Positions 30,173 to 38,963 of a stretch of 46,796 nucleotides of DNA are shown here, piece by piece. The notes under the pieces are model-generated. The model saw nothing but the letters and a program-made list of their open reading frames with translations, did not search any database and had not been told where the DNA came from. Numbering within the stretch: the stretch's first letter is position 1; the number at the start of each line of letters is the position of its first letter. A program made the position numbers and the translations under genes. The stretch comes from Candidatus Nitrosotenuis sp. (GTDB lineage Archaea; Thermoproteota; Nitrososphaeria; Nitrososphaerales; Nitrosopumilaceae), in the NCBI GenBank assembly GCA_016844685.1, contig JAENJF010000003.1, forward strand, positions 1-46,796, read 5' to 3'.

Positions 30173-31867
30173 CTAGTTATTTTTTGGAAGTTTTATAGTA
30201 AAAGCAGTTGGATTGTTTTCTGCGGTGATTGTGCCACCATGTTGCTCTACAATATTTTTACAGCTTGCCAAACCAAGTCCGGTTCCTTTTTGTTTTGTTG
30301 TAAATAACGGTTCAAAGATTTTTTGTAGATCCTCTTCCGGTATTCCATGACCAGTGTCTTCAACGGAAATGATGTGATAATTTTGATCTTCAGATAATTT
30401 TATCAATATAATTCCATTATTTTCAACTGCATCAATTGCATTTCTTAGTAAATTGCCAAGAACGACTTCTATTTGTGCAGGATCACACTTTAAGGTAAGA
30501 TCTTTGTCAGGCTTGATAATCTTAACACGATTTGGAACTAACAAGTTGTTGAGAACATTAGTAATCATTTTTGAAAACTCGGCGGTTTGTTTTGTTACTG
30601 GCATACTTCTGACGAAATCCAACACTTCGTCAATTTGATGAGACATTCTAGCAATGGCGTTTTTTTGTTTCTCAAATGTTTCTTTTTCCTTTTCAGATAG
30701 ATCTTTGTTTTGCATTTGTAATATTTCCGAAGTTACCTTAATCACAGAGAGTGGATTCCTCAAGTCATGTGCGATTCTAGCTGCAAGTTCTCCTACTGCT
30801 GCAAGTTTGTCTGATTTTGATTTGTATTCTGCTATTTCCAGATTTTTTTTAATTTGGATAATTTCTGCCCCTTTTTTGAAAAGTTTGTCTCTGCTAAAGG
30901 CAAACAAGATGATACTCGCTACTAGGGCAGCTGCAAGGCTAATCAATACCAGCCTATTCGTTTGGAGTGCCGATTCTGCATCTGAATATAGTGATTTAGT
31001 ATGAGTCATGATTAAGGCAAAGTATTCGATTTTTTCATCTACCTTGACAGGAATTCCTGTAGAGAGAGTTTCGCCCAATTCTGTTTTAGTAATCAAGTAT
31101 TTTTCAGCCTTTCCATTCATCATGTTTTCAAAACTTTTGATCGTGTTTGGATCATGACGTAAGAACTGTTGAACATCACTATCATAGAATTTTTTGCCTA
31201 CAACATTGATTATGGAATTCTTTGGTGCAACAATAAATTGTGCATCGTTATCTATTACTACCAAGTATTCAGAATTAATATCAAATATGGTTCCATGTTT
31301 GCTGAAAAATTGATCTGGATCAAACGTAATTCCTATTATTCCTTGCAAGTCATTATTTTTGTCAATAACAGGATATGCTATAGTTATTTGAAAACTCCCA
31401 TCCAGACCAATAGCACCTGACGAAAAAGATGGTTTCATGGTTTGTTTAATTTCCTGGACATATGGTTGATTAGAAAGATCTAGGCCAATCGGTGAATTTT
31501 TATCTCCATTAATATTGTAAATTATTTTAAATTCCTTATCAGTTTGGAAAAATGTTTTAGTTGTAGTGATTTTGTCAATATTTTCAAATTTTTGTTGTGT
31601 AGTCATTTTAGCTTGTTCATTTATGAGATAATCATTAGTTTGATAATATTGTATGATTTCATACAGTTCATGAGCTATTGAATTGAGATCAGATTCCATG
31701 TTCATTGCTATTGCTTTGTTGGCGCCATATTGAAGTTCAATTTGGTTTTTCAAAAGAATTTCTTTGAGATTTTTTTCAGCCTGTTCGTAAGAATGCAGTA
31801 TTATGAAAAAAGATACAACTACGACAATAATTATGAGTACGTCAAGAATCCTTATTGATTTTAGCAT
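30173..31867 (-). CDS. Sensor histidine kinase with extracytoplasmic dCache-like domain
   Basis: Membrane sensor: TM1 (VLIIIVVVVSFFIIL), an extracellular domain of ~270 residues with PAS/Cache-type strands (GLDLSNQPYVQEI...FQITIAYPVIDKNNDLQGIIGITFD...VVIDNDAQFIVAP), TM2 (LISLAAALVASIILFAF), then HisKA with the phospho-acceptor HDLRNP (H373 counted from the upstream start at 31888, H366 from the start used here) and HATPase with NLLRNAIDAVENNG, VEDTGHGIPEE and GTGLGLASC. No HAMP domain is evident. The start is ATG 31867 (MLKSIRILDV); ATG 31888 gives 7 more residues. No response regulator gene is adjacent. Confidence 0.9.
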   Translation of the reverse strand: MLKSIRILDVLIIIVVVVSFFIILHSYEQAEKNLKEILLKNQIELQYGANKAIAMNMESDLNSIAHELYEIIQYYQTNDYLINEQAKMTTQQKFENIDKITTTKTFFQTDKEFKIIYNINGDKNSPIGLDLSNQPYVQEIKQTMKPSFSSGAIGLDGSFQITIAYPVIDKNNDLQGIIGITFDPDQFFSKHGTIFDINSEYLVVIDNDAQFIVAPKNSIINVVGKKFYDSDVQQFLRHDPNTIKSFENMMNGKAEKYLITKTELGETLSTGIPVKVDEKIEYFALIMTHTKSLYSDAESALQTNRLVLISLAAALVASIILFAFSRDKLFKKGAEIIQIKKNLEIAEYKSKSDKLAAVGELAARIAHDLRNPLSVIKVTSEILQMQNKDLSEKEKETFEKQKNAIARMSHQIDEVLDFVRSMPVTKQTAEFSKMITNVLNNLLVPNRVKIIKPDKDLTLKCDPAQIEVVLGNLLRNAIDAVENNGIILIKLSEDQNYHIISVEDTGHGIPEEDLQKIFEPLFTTKQKGTGLGLASCKNIVEQHGGTITAENNPTAFTIKLPKNN

Positions 31868-31990
31868 GTGTAAATGCATGTAGAGCACGTTTATTATCTA
31901 ATGCGAAATTAGCGGACTTGATTCCATAAATTTTTAAGAATCACATATAATTATTATAAATCTATATAGATCAGCCAATTGCATTTAGTT

Positions 31991-33040
31991 ATGCAAGAAC
32001 GCGAAGAGACAAGGCGCTTACAATTTACCGGAAAATCATCCTACATAGTATCTTTGCCAAAACAATGGGTTACGGAGTTAGGCCTAAAGCAAGGAGACCA
32101 AATCACAATTACACGGCAAGGAAAATCAGGCCTCAAGATACTTCCTGCAAAAGATCAAACAAAAACCACACAATCAGAGGAAGCTGTTTTAGAAATTGCA
32201 AGAGATGATGAAAATTCTGCCATAATACGGAAGCTTGTGTCAGTGTACTTTCTTGGATACAAGACAATTCAGATAAAACCAAAAGCAGACAGACTGCAAC
32301 CGGGACAGAGAAATGCGATCAAATCAGCAGTTAAAGGAATGTTGATGGGTGCTGAAATTATTTCGGACTCTGTTGATGGAATAACAATTCAAGTTCTTGT
32401 AAATCTTTTAGAGCTGTCAGTTGATGGTGCATTCAAAAGAATGCTTCATCTGGCAAAATCAATGCTCAAGGATGCATTACTTGCAGTAAAGGAGGGAAAT
32501 ATTGAGCTTGCAAAAGAGGTAATTGACAGTGACGATGAGGTAGATAGATTTGGCTTTTACATTATACGCCAGTTAAAAATTGCAATTCAAAATGAATACA
32601 TGTTAAAAGACATGGGCTTTACCAATGCAAGACAGTGTCTAGGATATAGATTAATTGTAAAAAACATTGAAAGAACTGGAGATCATGCGGTTTTGATAAC
32701 AAAGGATCTTTTAGAATTCAAAAGACCAATCAAAAATAACATAATGGAAAAAATTGAAGACCTAAACGATTTTGCAGTATCGGTTTTGGACCAAGCGTGT
32801 CTTGCTTTATTCAAGGAGGACTTTAATCTGGCAGAATTAGCAATCAAAAGGGCATCCGATGTATCAAAATATGAAAAAAAGATGCTAGAATCAATAAAGT
32901 CAATAAAGGATGAAGAGGAAGCATATAGGATAAGAAGAATGTCGGAAAACATCATAAGAATTGCAGAATACGCAAGTGATATTGCGGAAATCGTACTTAA
33001 TATGAATATAGAAAAATTGCTAAAAAAGCCCAAGCTGTAA
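31991..33040 (+). CDS. PhoU-family regulator with N-terminal AbrB-like domain
   Basis: A 349-residue protein. Residues ~1-48 ([33 protein letters not shown]) form a SpoVT/AbrB swapped-hairpin DNA-binding domain. Two PhoU helical repeats follow, with [16 protein letters not shown] and [15 protein letters not shown] as the metal-cluster E/D motifs. Archaeal proteins of this type are thought to regulate phosphate uptake; no pst genes are here. ATG 31991 is preferred over an upstream TTG 31979. It is 13 bp from hflX and likely in one operon with it. Confidence 0.88.
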   Translation: MQEREETRRLQFTGKSSYIVSLPKQWVTELGLKQGDQITITRQGKSGLKILPAKDQTKTTQSEEAVLEIARDDENSAIIRKLVSVYFLGYKTIQIKPKADRLQPGQRNAIKSAVKGMLMGAEIISDSVDGITIQVLVNLLELSVDGAFKRMLHLAKSMLKDALLAVKEGNIELAKEVIDSDDEVDRFGFYIIRQLKIAIQNEYMLKDMGFTNARQCLGYRLIVKNIERTGDHAVLITKDLLEFKRPIKNNIMEKIEDLNDFAVSVLDQACLALFKEDFNLAELAIKRASDVSKYEKKMLESIKSIKDEEEAYRIRRMSENIIRIAEYASDIAEIVLNMNIEKLLKKPKL

Positions 33041-33053
33041 AATTTTTGCCATC

Positions 33054-34178
33054 ATGACACTAACTGCAATTTTAATCACATATGATAATGAAAACTCGAT
33101 CAGAGAGGCACTAGGTCTTTGTGAAGCAGCAGGATATAAGGTCGAAAAAATAATCAAACAAAAATTTCTCAACAGGAACAAATTCGGCATTGGGGAAGGA
33201 AAGGTTGCTGAAATAAAGGAGCTTACCAACAAAATAAGACCGGATGTGATAATCTATGACGAAATCCTAAAACCAAGTCAGAACTATAATCTCGCCTCAA
33301 CTCTAAAGATGAACATCATAGATAGGGAATCGCTGATTTTAGAAATTTTTGAGCGGAGATCGGCTAGTCATGAATCGCACCTTCAGATAAAATTGGCACA
33401 GCTCAGATATGAAATGTCGCGAGCAAAAGAAAAGATCAGACTTGCCAAGATGGGTGAGCAGCCAGGCTTTATGGGAATTGGAATGTTTGAGGCAGATGCA
33501 TATCAAAATGACATTCAAAACAGAATGAAAAGTACTAGAACAAAGCTAGCAAAGTCAGGAAAACAACGCGCATTGCACAGAGAGGCAAGAAGAAGAGTTG
33601 GTCTAAAGACCATCTCACTTGCAGGATATACCTCTGCTGGAAAGACTACCCTGTTTAACTTGTTGACTGGAGAAACCAAGGAAGAAAGCCCTGAATTGTT
33701 TACCACGCTTTCAACCACCACGAGAAGAATTCTAATTAATAAAAATCCGGTCCTTATTTCAGATACGGTAGGATTCATCAGCAAATTACCTGCATACATG
33801 GTAGAGGCCTTCAAATCAACACTTGAGGAGCTCAAATATGCAGAAGTAGTAATTGTAGTAATAGATGTGAGCAATACTTTGCTAGAATTAAGTAAAAAGT
33901 TCCGCAGCTCCCTTAAAACTCTAGCAGAATTAGATGTAGACCAGGACAAGATAATTTATGCACTAAACAAATGTGATCTTATCAGTCCAGAGGAAATTGT
34001 CGAAAGGGCAGAATATCTGGGCCTTGGAGAAAACAAAAAATGGATTCCAATTTCATCCGTAACAAAAGAAAATGTCCCAAAGATCTTAGAGTTGATAAAC
34101 AGAATGCTAACCGAAGTAAAACCACAGGTAAGGGAAATTCCAAAAAAACCAGATTATGCCAAATTCTATGAAGATTGA
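33054..34178 (+). CDS. hflX: Ribosome-associated GTPase HflX
   Basis: A 374-residue HflX: the N-terminal HflX domain ([15 protein letters not shown]...[14 protein letters not shown]) with the glycine-rich linker, a coiled segment, then the G domain: [16 protein letters not shown] (G1, about residue 191), [11 protein letters not shown] (G3; DTVGF typical of HflX) and NKCDL (G4). HflX binds ribosomes and helps split stalled 70S in bacteria; an archaeal role is inferred. Its 3' end overlaps the aTrm56 gene. Confidence 0.96.
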   Translation: MTLTAILITYDNENSIREALGLCEAAGYKVEKIIKQKFLNRNKFGIGEGKVAEIKELTNKIRPDVIIYDEILKPSQNYNLASTLKMNIIDRESLILEIFERRSASHESHLQIKLAQLRYEMSRAKEKIRLAKMGEQPGFMGIGMFEADAYQNDIQNRMKSTRTKLAKSGKQRALHREARRRVGLKTISLAGYTSAGKTTLFNLLTGETKEESPELFTTLSTTTRRILINKNPVLISDTVGFISKLPAYMVEAFKSTLEELKYAEVVIVVIDVSNTLLELSKKFRSSLKTLAELDVDQDKIIYALNKCDLISPEEIVERAEYLGLGENKKWIPISSVTKENVPKILELINRMLTEVKPQVREIPKKPDYAKFYED

Positions 34179-34695
34179 AGTATTAAGAATAGGTCAAAGA
34201 CTTGTACGAGACGACAGAGTAACTACCCATGTTGCACTAGTAGCAAGGAGTTTTGGCGCTTCAAAAATATTTATGAATGAGGTAAATCCCGAAATCAAAG
34301 ACACATTAGACAAGGTAAACAAATCATGGGGCAGTGATTTTCAAATAGAATTCATTGAAGACTGGAGAAAATTACTCAGAGCAAAGAAGAAAAGCTCTGT
34401 TAAAATTGTACACCTTACAATGTATGGTGAAAACATAAACAAAATCCAAGACAAGATCAAAAAAGAAGATTATGTATTGATAGTTGTTGGAGCAGAAAAG
34501 GTCCCACGCGAAGTTTACGAACAAGCAGATTACAATGTGGCAGTTGGCAACCAGCCACATTCTGAGATCAGTGCACTTGCCATAGTTTTAGATAGAATTC
34601 AAAACGGAAAACAATTTGATATAAAATATGATGATGCGAGATTAGAGATAGTGCCAACTGAAAAGGGTAAAACAGTCATTACCAAAAACGATTGA
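34168..34695 (+). CDS. tRNA (cytidine-56-2'-O)-methyltransferase aTrm56
   Basis: SPOUT-class methyltransferase specific to archaea that 2'-O-methylates C56 in the T loop. Signature: [30 protein letters not shown] near the start, then [36 protein letters not shown], the knot and SAM site. 175 residues from ATG 34168; ATG 34156 (MPNS added) is also possible. It overlaps the hflX stop by 11 bp, so the PhoU-hflX-trm56 genes appear to be one transcript. Confidence 0.93.
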   Translation: MKIEVLRIGQRLVRDDRVTTHVALVARSFGASKIFMNEVNPEIKDTLDKVNKSWGSDFQIEFIEDWRKLLRAKKKSSVKIVHLTMYGENINKIQDKIKKEDYVLIVVGAEKVPREVYEQADYNVAVGNQPHSEISALAIVLDRIQNGKQFDIKYDDARLEIVPTEKGKTVITKND

Positions 34696-34725
34696 TTAAT
34701 TATAGACTAGAGAGGAATTTCACTA

Positions 34726-35241
34726 TTGGTTGAATCCTACGAAGACCCATTTGTAAGAATTTCTGCAATGATAGGAGGAGATGAATATCTCAAGGTTGCG
34801 CGTGCACTTTTGAAGGCAGAAGATGCAACAGATGAGGAAATTGCAAGCTCAACTGGCCTTAGAATAAACATGGTAAGAAAAGTGCTTTACGACCTTTTTG
34901 GCAAGGCACTAATTACAGGAATCAGAGTCAAGGACGAAAGAAAGGGCTGGTTTGTTTACAGATGGCGCTCAAGAAAGGACGAAGTTGAGAACTTTATTGA
35001 AAATCAGAAAAAAAAGATTTCAGAGCGATTACAGCAAAGACTAGATTATGAGAATTCTTCGCAGTTTTATCACTGTGGAAATGAGGATTGCCAAAGAATC
35101 ACATTTGAGACGGCACTCGAGATGTTTTTCAAGTGCCCAAGATGTGGTAGCGTTGTAAATCTAAAGAAAAATGACAAGTTGAAAAAAGCCCTAGAGTCAA
35201 AGATTACCGACATTAGAAGTGATATGAGGCGTCAGATATAG
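34726..35241 (+). CDS. tfe: Transcription initiation factor E, alpha subunit (TFE)
   Basis: A 171-residue TFE-alpha. N-terminal extended winged helix (ISAMIGGDEYLKVARALLKAEDATDEEIASSTGLRINMVRKVLYDLFG) and a C-terminal zinc ribbon C117-x4-C122 ... C137-x2-C140. It aids open-complex formation by the archaeal RNA polymerase. Start TTG 34726. The last 10 bp overlap the convergent arfC gene. Confidence 0.96.
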   Translation: MVESYEDPFVRISAMIGGDEYLKVARALLKAEDATDEEIASSTGLRINMVRKVLYDLFGKALITGIRVKDERKGWFVYRWRSRKDEVENFIENQKKKISERLQQRLDYENSSQFYHCGNEDCQRITFETALEMFFKCPRCGSVVNLKKNDKLKKALESKITDIRSDMRRQI

Positions 35242-35885
35242 TAGTATAGTACAATTTCGTTTTTTTGTCTTGTTATACTTTGTAGTTTTAGTTTTTGGGA
35301 ATTTGCTATTTTAGAAAAACCATCTCCTTCAACTAGCGTTGTTGCATCTTTTCCACCTACAACATAAGGAGTGATTGTAACAATTAATTCATCGACGAGT
35401 CCTTTATGTATGAATTCCCAGTTTAATGTTCCTCCCCCTTCAAGAAGTATGGTCTTGATGTTTTGTTTTTGTAAAATTTTTAATAGTTTTTTGGCATCAA
35501 TTTTTCTTTGACCAGCTACAATTATTTTTAGTGGATATTTGCCAAGTTTTGCAAGATTTTTCTTTGATATTTTTTGTGATACTGCAATAATTGTCGGTAT
35601 TGCATGACATGTTTTAATGATTTTTGATTTTGGCGATATTACACCAGACGAATCCAGAATTACACGTATTGGGTTTTTTCCTTTTGTGTATCGTACAGTC
35701 AACAGTGGATCGTCAATTTTCACAGTATTGATTCCAACGAGTATTGCGTCCACTTTTGCACGCAGTTTGTGAAATCGTATTTTATCCTGTTTTGAAGAGA
35801 GCGTAGAATCCTTGTTTTTTGTGGCTATTTTGCCATCAAGTGATACTGCGGCACTCAAAATCACGCGTGGTCTAGATATTACCAT
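35232..35885 (-). CDS. arfC: 2,5-diamino-6-ribosylamino-pyrimidinone 5'-phosphate reductase (RibD C-terminal type)
   Basis: Riboflavin-pathway reductase that converts the ribosyl to a ribityl side chain in archaea, before deamination. A single RibD_C (DHFR-like) domain: RPRVILSAAVSLDGKIAT, LRAKVDAILVGINTVKIDDPLLTVR and ILLEGGGTLNWEFIHKGLVDELIVTITPYVVGGKD. There is no CDA-type deaminase domain, unlike bacterial RibD. 217 residues from ATG 35885; an ATG at 35903 is in frame. It overlaps the amidohydrolase stop by about 14 bp and is last in the operon. Confidence 0.92.
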   Translation of the reverse strand: MVISRPRVILSAAVSLDGKIATKNKDSTLSSKQDKIRFHKLRAKVDAILVGINTVKIDDPLLTVRYTKGKNPIRVILDSSGVISPKSKIIKTCHAIPTIIAVSQKISKKNLAKLGKYPLKIIVAGQRKIDAKKLLKILQKQNIKTILLEGGGTLNWEFIHKGLVDELIVTITPYVVGGKDATTLVEGDGFSKIANSQKLKLQSITRQKNEIVLYYYI

Positions 35886-37053
35886 GAATGATTCTGCCCC
35901 CAATCATTACTGCTCTGATTGTCGATTCTGATGCTCGGTGAACTATTGAAGCGTATGGATCGTGCATTGGCTCTAAATCAAGTGCATGCTTGTCAATGAA
36001 TATTCCATCTGCCAAGTATTTTGGCTCAATTGAGCCGATCTTTCTTCCAAGTAAAAGCCCGCCGTTCACCGTTGCCATTTTGAGTATTTCTTTTGGATCA
36101 ATTCTTTTTTTGTGAATTCCCATTGTAACCTTCCAGAGATAATCCATTTCTCGGAACATGTCAGGCGAGTTTATCATTACATTGTCGGTTCCAATTGCAA
36201 CTTTGCATCCATTTTTTTCCATCAGGGTAAAATCAGGGATTCCTTCTGCAAGTGATGCGTTTGCCCTAGGGCAGATAACGATTCCCCTTGTCTTCTTTGC
36301 TGTATCATGCAAGTCATTTTGTTTGGCGTATGTCATGTGGACAAGAAAGTGTGGCTTTAACAATAATGCACGAAAGGTTTCAGATTTTCCAGTAATTTTT
36401 TTAGACTTTATTGAACTGTGTATTGTTTCAGCAGAGTGAATCGCCCTGATCTTTTCTGTTTTTGACATGTATTGTAACGCTGAGTTACTATTTTCGTTTG
36501 GTCCGCTGATGCCAAGTCCGTCACAAGATCTAAGAACTGATAAGAGTTTTTTTCTTTGTAAAATTGGAAGCGGTGTATTTTTTTGGATTTGGTTTTTGTC
36601 CTGATAATGTTCAATTCTTCCCAAGATTATAGCCCTGATTGGAATTTGTGAAATTGCTTTTTTTAGCAAAAGTATTCCAGCAAGCTCGCTTTCCCTAAAA
36701 TCAACAAACGTGGTTATTCCTTTTCTTAACATGGAAAGACATGAATTTCTCATAAAGCTAACAAGGTGTTCAGGCTCTGATTTTCTTAGGATTCGTGGTT
36801 TTGCGCCCATAATTGGATGAATTTTGTCGTCTACCGTACCACTTGTAGCAACATCCTTTGCTATTGAATCCCCAATGTGGGTATGTGCATTAACAAAGCC
36901 AGGAATAAGTAGTAGGCCTTCACAATCTATTGATTTTTCATTTTTTTGTATACTGTTGATTTTTTCAAAAAACTGATTTTTAATTTGCAGATTTGTAGAG
37001 TGTATGTACTCTAGATCTTTACCATACAGAACGCTGAGATTTTTTAAATGCAT
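35872..37053 (-). CDS. Amidohydrolase, deaminase type, in the riboflavin operon
   Basis: A 393-residue amidohydrolase-superfamily enzyme of the cytosine/guanine-deaminase-like group: the N-terminal beta-sandwich strand, then FVNAHTHIGD (metal ligands H57 and H59), a central HSAETIHS (the HxxE base motif used for deamination), HMTY with a metal ligand His, and AIGTDNVMINSPD with the metal-binding Asp. The C-terminal LADGIFID closes the sandwich. It is embedded between GTP cyclohydrolase III and arfC with overlaps at both ends, so it is probably a riboflavin enzyme. The archaeal pyrimidine deaminase is unassigned; this is a candidate. Formyl hydrolysis (ArfB step) is the alternative. Confidence 0.85.
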   Translation of the reverse strand: MHLKNLSVLYGKDLEYIHSTNLQIKNQFFEKINSIQKNEKSIDCEGLLLIPGFVNAHTHIGDSIAKDVATSGTVDDKIHPIMGAKPRILRKSEPEHLVSFMRNSCLSMLRKGITTFVDFRESELAGILLLKKAISQIPIRAIILGRIEHYQDKNQIQKNTPLPILQRKKLLSVLRSCDGLGISGPNENSNSALQYMSKTEKIRAIHSAETIHSSIKSKKITGKSETFRALLLKPHFLVHMTYAKQNDLHDTAKKTRGIVICPRANASLAEGIPDFTLMEKNGCKVAIGTDNVMINSPDMFREMDYLWKVTMGIHKKRIDPKEILKMATVNGGLLLGRKIGSIEPKYLADGIFIDKHALDLEPMHDPYASIVHRASESTIRAVMIGGRIIHGNI

Positions 37054-37799
37054 GACCGTTCATAGACTTCTGGTTTTTCTTTCCCAGATTTTCTGATCTC
37101 TCTTATTGTATCAAGCGATTTTGTTGCAAGATTTACTGCCTCTCTTACAGTTTTCGCTGTTCCAATTCCACAATTTAGTGTTATGTCAAATTCTTTTTGT
37201 GCTAAATCTAAAAACTCTTTTGCGTTTTCTTTAGAATTATCTGCCGATACTACCATAAAGTTGTCTCCCCCCATGAAGAAGGTCAGAGATTTTCTTTCCA
37301 AAAAGAACTTGGACATTTTTGCATACAAACTGAAAATAATTGAAGATATTTCATATGGCGATTTTATCTTGCGTCTTGATGTTAGATCTTCAACATCAAA
37401 GTGCATTATTGTGACTTTTTGATCAGATTTTCCGTCAATAAATCCATAGATGTTGTATTGCTTGTTCAAAACAACTGGTGTTTTCTTGCCCTCGTATGCT
37501 TTTAGGTTTGCATCAAATGGCGTATCTGCATATCCAATTGACATTGACAGTTTTAGTGCGGATAGTTTTTCCAGTTTTTTCTGAAATTCTATGTGATCAT
37601 CAAGTGTAAGGCCATTTGTAACTGCAAAAAACTCATCGAATCTATTGGAAAATACGAGTGAGTTTTTTTCAGAAAACATCTTTTGAACTTCCCTGTAAAG
37701 ATTGGCTTGAAGCATTTGTAATTCATGTTCCCTATCGCTTCCAAGGGATAGTGTCCATGGCCCATATTCTGTTATTTTGATTATAGTAAGCTGAATCAT
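37044..37799 (-). CDS. arfA: GTP cyclohydrolase III
   Basis: Archaeal first enzyme of riboflavin/F420 synthesis; opens GTP to the formylamino-pyrimidine (FAPy) nucleotide. Two cyclase-like repeats: QLTIIKITEYGPWTLSLGSDREHELQMLQANLY...RFDEFFAVTNGLT and VTIMHFDVEDLT...FFMGGDNFMVVSAD, with GIGTAKTVREAVNLATKSLD near the end. 251 residues. ATGA overlap with the ribH stop and 10-bp overlap with the amidohydrolase start show tight coupling. Confidence 0.95.
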   Translation of the reverse strand: MIQLTIIKITEYGPWTLSLGSDREHELQMLQANLYREVQKMFSEKNSLVFSNRFDEFFAVTNGLTLDDHIEFQKKLEKLSALKLSMSIGYADTPFDANLKAYEGKKTPVVLNKQYNIYGFIDGKSDQKVTIMHFDVEDLTSRRKIKSPYEISSIIFSLYAKMSKFFLERKSLTFFMGGDNFMVVSADNSKENAKEFLDLAQKEFDITLNCGIGTAKTVREAVNLATKSLDTIREIRKSGKEKPEVYERSCI

Positions 37800-38209
37800 T
37801 GTATTTTCTCTAGCTCTTTTGATATCTTTAGAATAGCCTCAACTGCTCGCTCTGCCACAGGCCTTATTCGTGCGTGGGCGTGGCGTTCCTGCATTCCTGG
37901 GCCTGAAATTCCAAGTGATACTGGCTTTTGGTATTTTAATGAGAGTTCTGTGAGAGATTTTGCTGTGGCGTTTGCTATTACTTCATCGTGCTTTGTTTGA
38001 CCCTTTATTATGGCACCCAAGGTAACTACGCCATCAACGTCTTTTTTCTGAAGTAGTAAATTTACAATTATTGGCATGTCATATACACCTGGAACTTTGC
38101 AGGAATACTTTACCTGTAATTTTAGAGACTTTGCCTTTTCCAGTGCAACGTCAAACATTCTTGATGTTATCTCCCCATTGAATTCCGCCGTAACTATTGC
38201 AATATTCAA
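37796..38209 (-). CDS. ribH: 6,7-dimethyl-8-ribityllumazine synthase
   Basis: Penultimate riboflavin step. A 137-residue archaeal-length RibH: AIVTAEFNGEIT, VPGVYDMPIIV, GAIIKGQTKHDEVIANATAKSL (catalytic His in KHDE) and LGISGPGMQERHAHARI (phosphate site). Starts one base after the ribB stop. Confidence 0.96.
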   Translation of the reverse strand: MNIAIVTAEFNGEITSRMFDVALEKAKSLKLQVKYSCKVPGVYDMPIIVNLLLQKKDVDGVVTLGAIIKGQTKHDEVIANATAKSLTELSLKYQKPVSLGISGPGMQERHAHARIRPVAERAVEAILKISKELEKIQ

Positions 38210-38884
38210 CTAGTGCACCTTTGAGAATTCTAGTAATTCCTTGCCATCAATAAATGGAATGGCATTTTCTTTTGAAAATTTAATTGCCTTTTCGACTGAT
38301 AGTGCAGAATATGTTTGTGAGTCCATCATTTCACAGATTGCCGTAACAGGAGTTAGTTTTGCAAGTTCTGCTAGATAGACTGACATTTCTGTGTGGCCTT
38401 GTCTGCTTGCAAGCAATCCGCTAGATGCAAGTAACAATGGCACGTGACCCGGCGTTACAAATGATGATATGAATTCATTTTTTGGGTTGTTTGAGTGGTA
38501 GAGATTTGCCATTTCTTTTATTGTAAGTGCTCTATCCCTATCTGTAATTCCAGTGTATGTCTGTTTGTGGTTAACAGATATTGAAAATGTCGGATGATCG
38601 CCATATGGTGCAGTACCCATTATCATCTGCTTTGAATCAGTGTCTATATCAGCTGAACGGGACAATATACTATGCATGTATTGCAAATTAAGGGACTGTG
38701 CAAAAGAGTCTTTTAGTGCAATGCAAATAAGGCCTCCACCATGTTGACGCATTCTTGATATGTGCTCCGGTGTGACAAATTGGGCTGCAACAACCATGTC
38801 GACTTCGTTTTCTCGTTTACCAGAATCATATAGTAACGTAAATTCGCCTTGCTTAAGTGAGGTTATTGCTTCATCTAGTGTCAT
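38210..38884 (-). CDS. ribB: 3,4-dihydroxy-2-butanone 4-phosphate synthase
   Basis: Makes the four-carbon unit of riboflavin from ribulose 5-phosphate. Blocks YDSGKRENEVDMVVAAQFVT, MRQHGGGLICIAL and GHVPLLLAS...GHTEMSVYLAELA are diagnostic, including the acidic E-N-E metal site. 224 residues, a stand-alone RibB without GTP cyclohydrolase II, consistent with GCH III supplying the other branch. First gene of a five-gene operon; TATA-like TTTATAATTATAC lies 20-30 bp upstream, with a palindromic site beyond it. Confidence 0.96.
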   Translation of the reverse strand: MTLDEAITSLKQGEFTLLYDSGKRENEVDMVVAAQFVTPEHISRMRQHGGGLICIALKDSFAQSLNLQYMHSILSRSADIDTDSKQMIMGTAPYGDHPTFSISVNHKQTYTGITDRDRALTIKEMANLYHSNNPKNEFISSFVTPGHVPLLLASSGLLASRQGHTEMSVYLAELAKLTPVTAICEMMDSQTYSALSVEKAIKFSKENAIPFIDGKELLEFSKVH

Positions 38885-38917
38885 ATCTAAAACTCGCCTT
38901 TAGTATAATTATAAAGT

Positions 38918-38956
38918 TTACTAAGATTTTGGTAATTACCACTATATTGGTAGTAA
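38918..38956. promoter_or_regulatory. Nested palindromes upstream of the ribB operon (probable operator)
   Basis: The perfect palindrome TGGTAATTACCA (38930-38941) is flanked by TTACTA (38918-38923) and TAGTAA (38951-38956). It adjoins the TATA region of ribB. A riboflavin- or FMN-responsive archaeal repressor (RbkR-type) is a reasonable candidate but this site is not shown to match its consensus. Confidence 0.5.
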
Positions 38957-38963
38957 TTTATTC

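Noticed and set aside
35232-35885. Bifunctional RibD
   Set aside because: Only the reductase domain is present; the CDA-type deaminase domain of bacterial RibD is absent.
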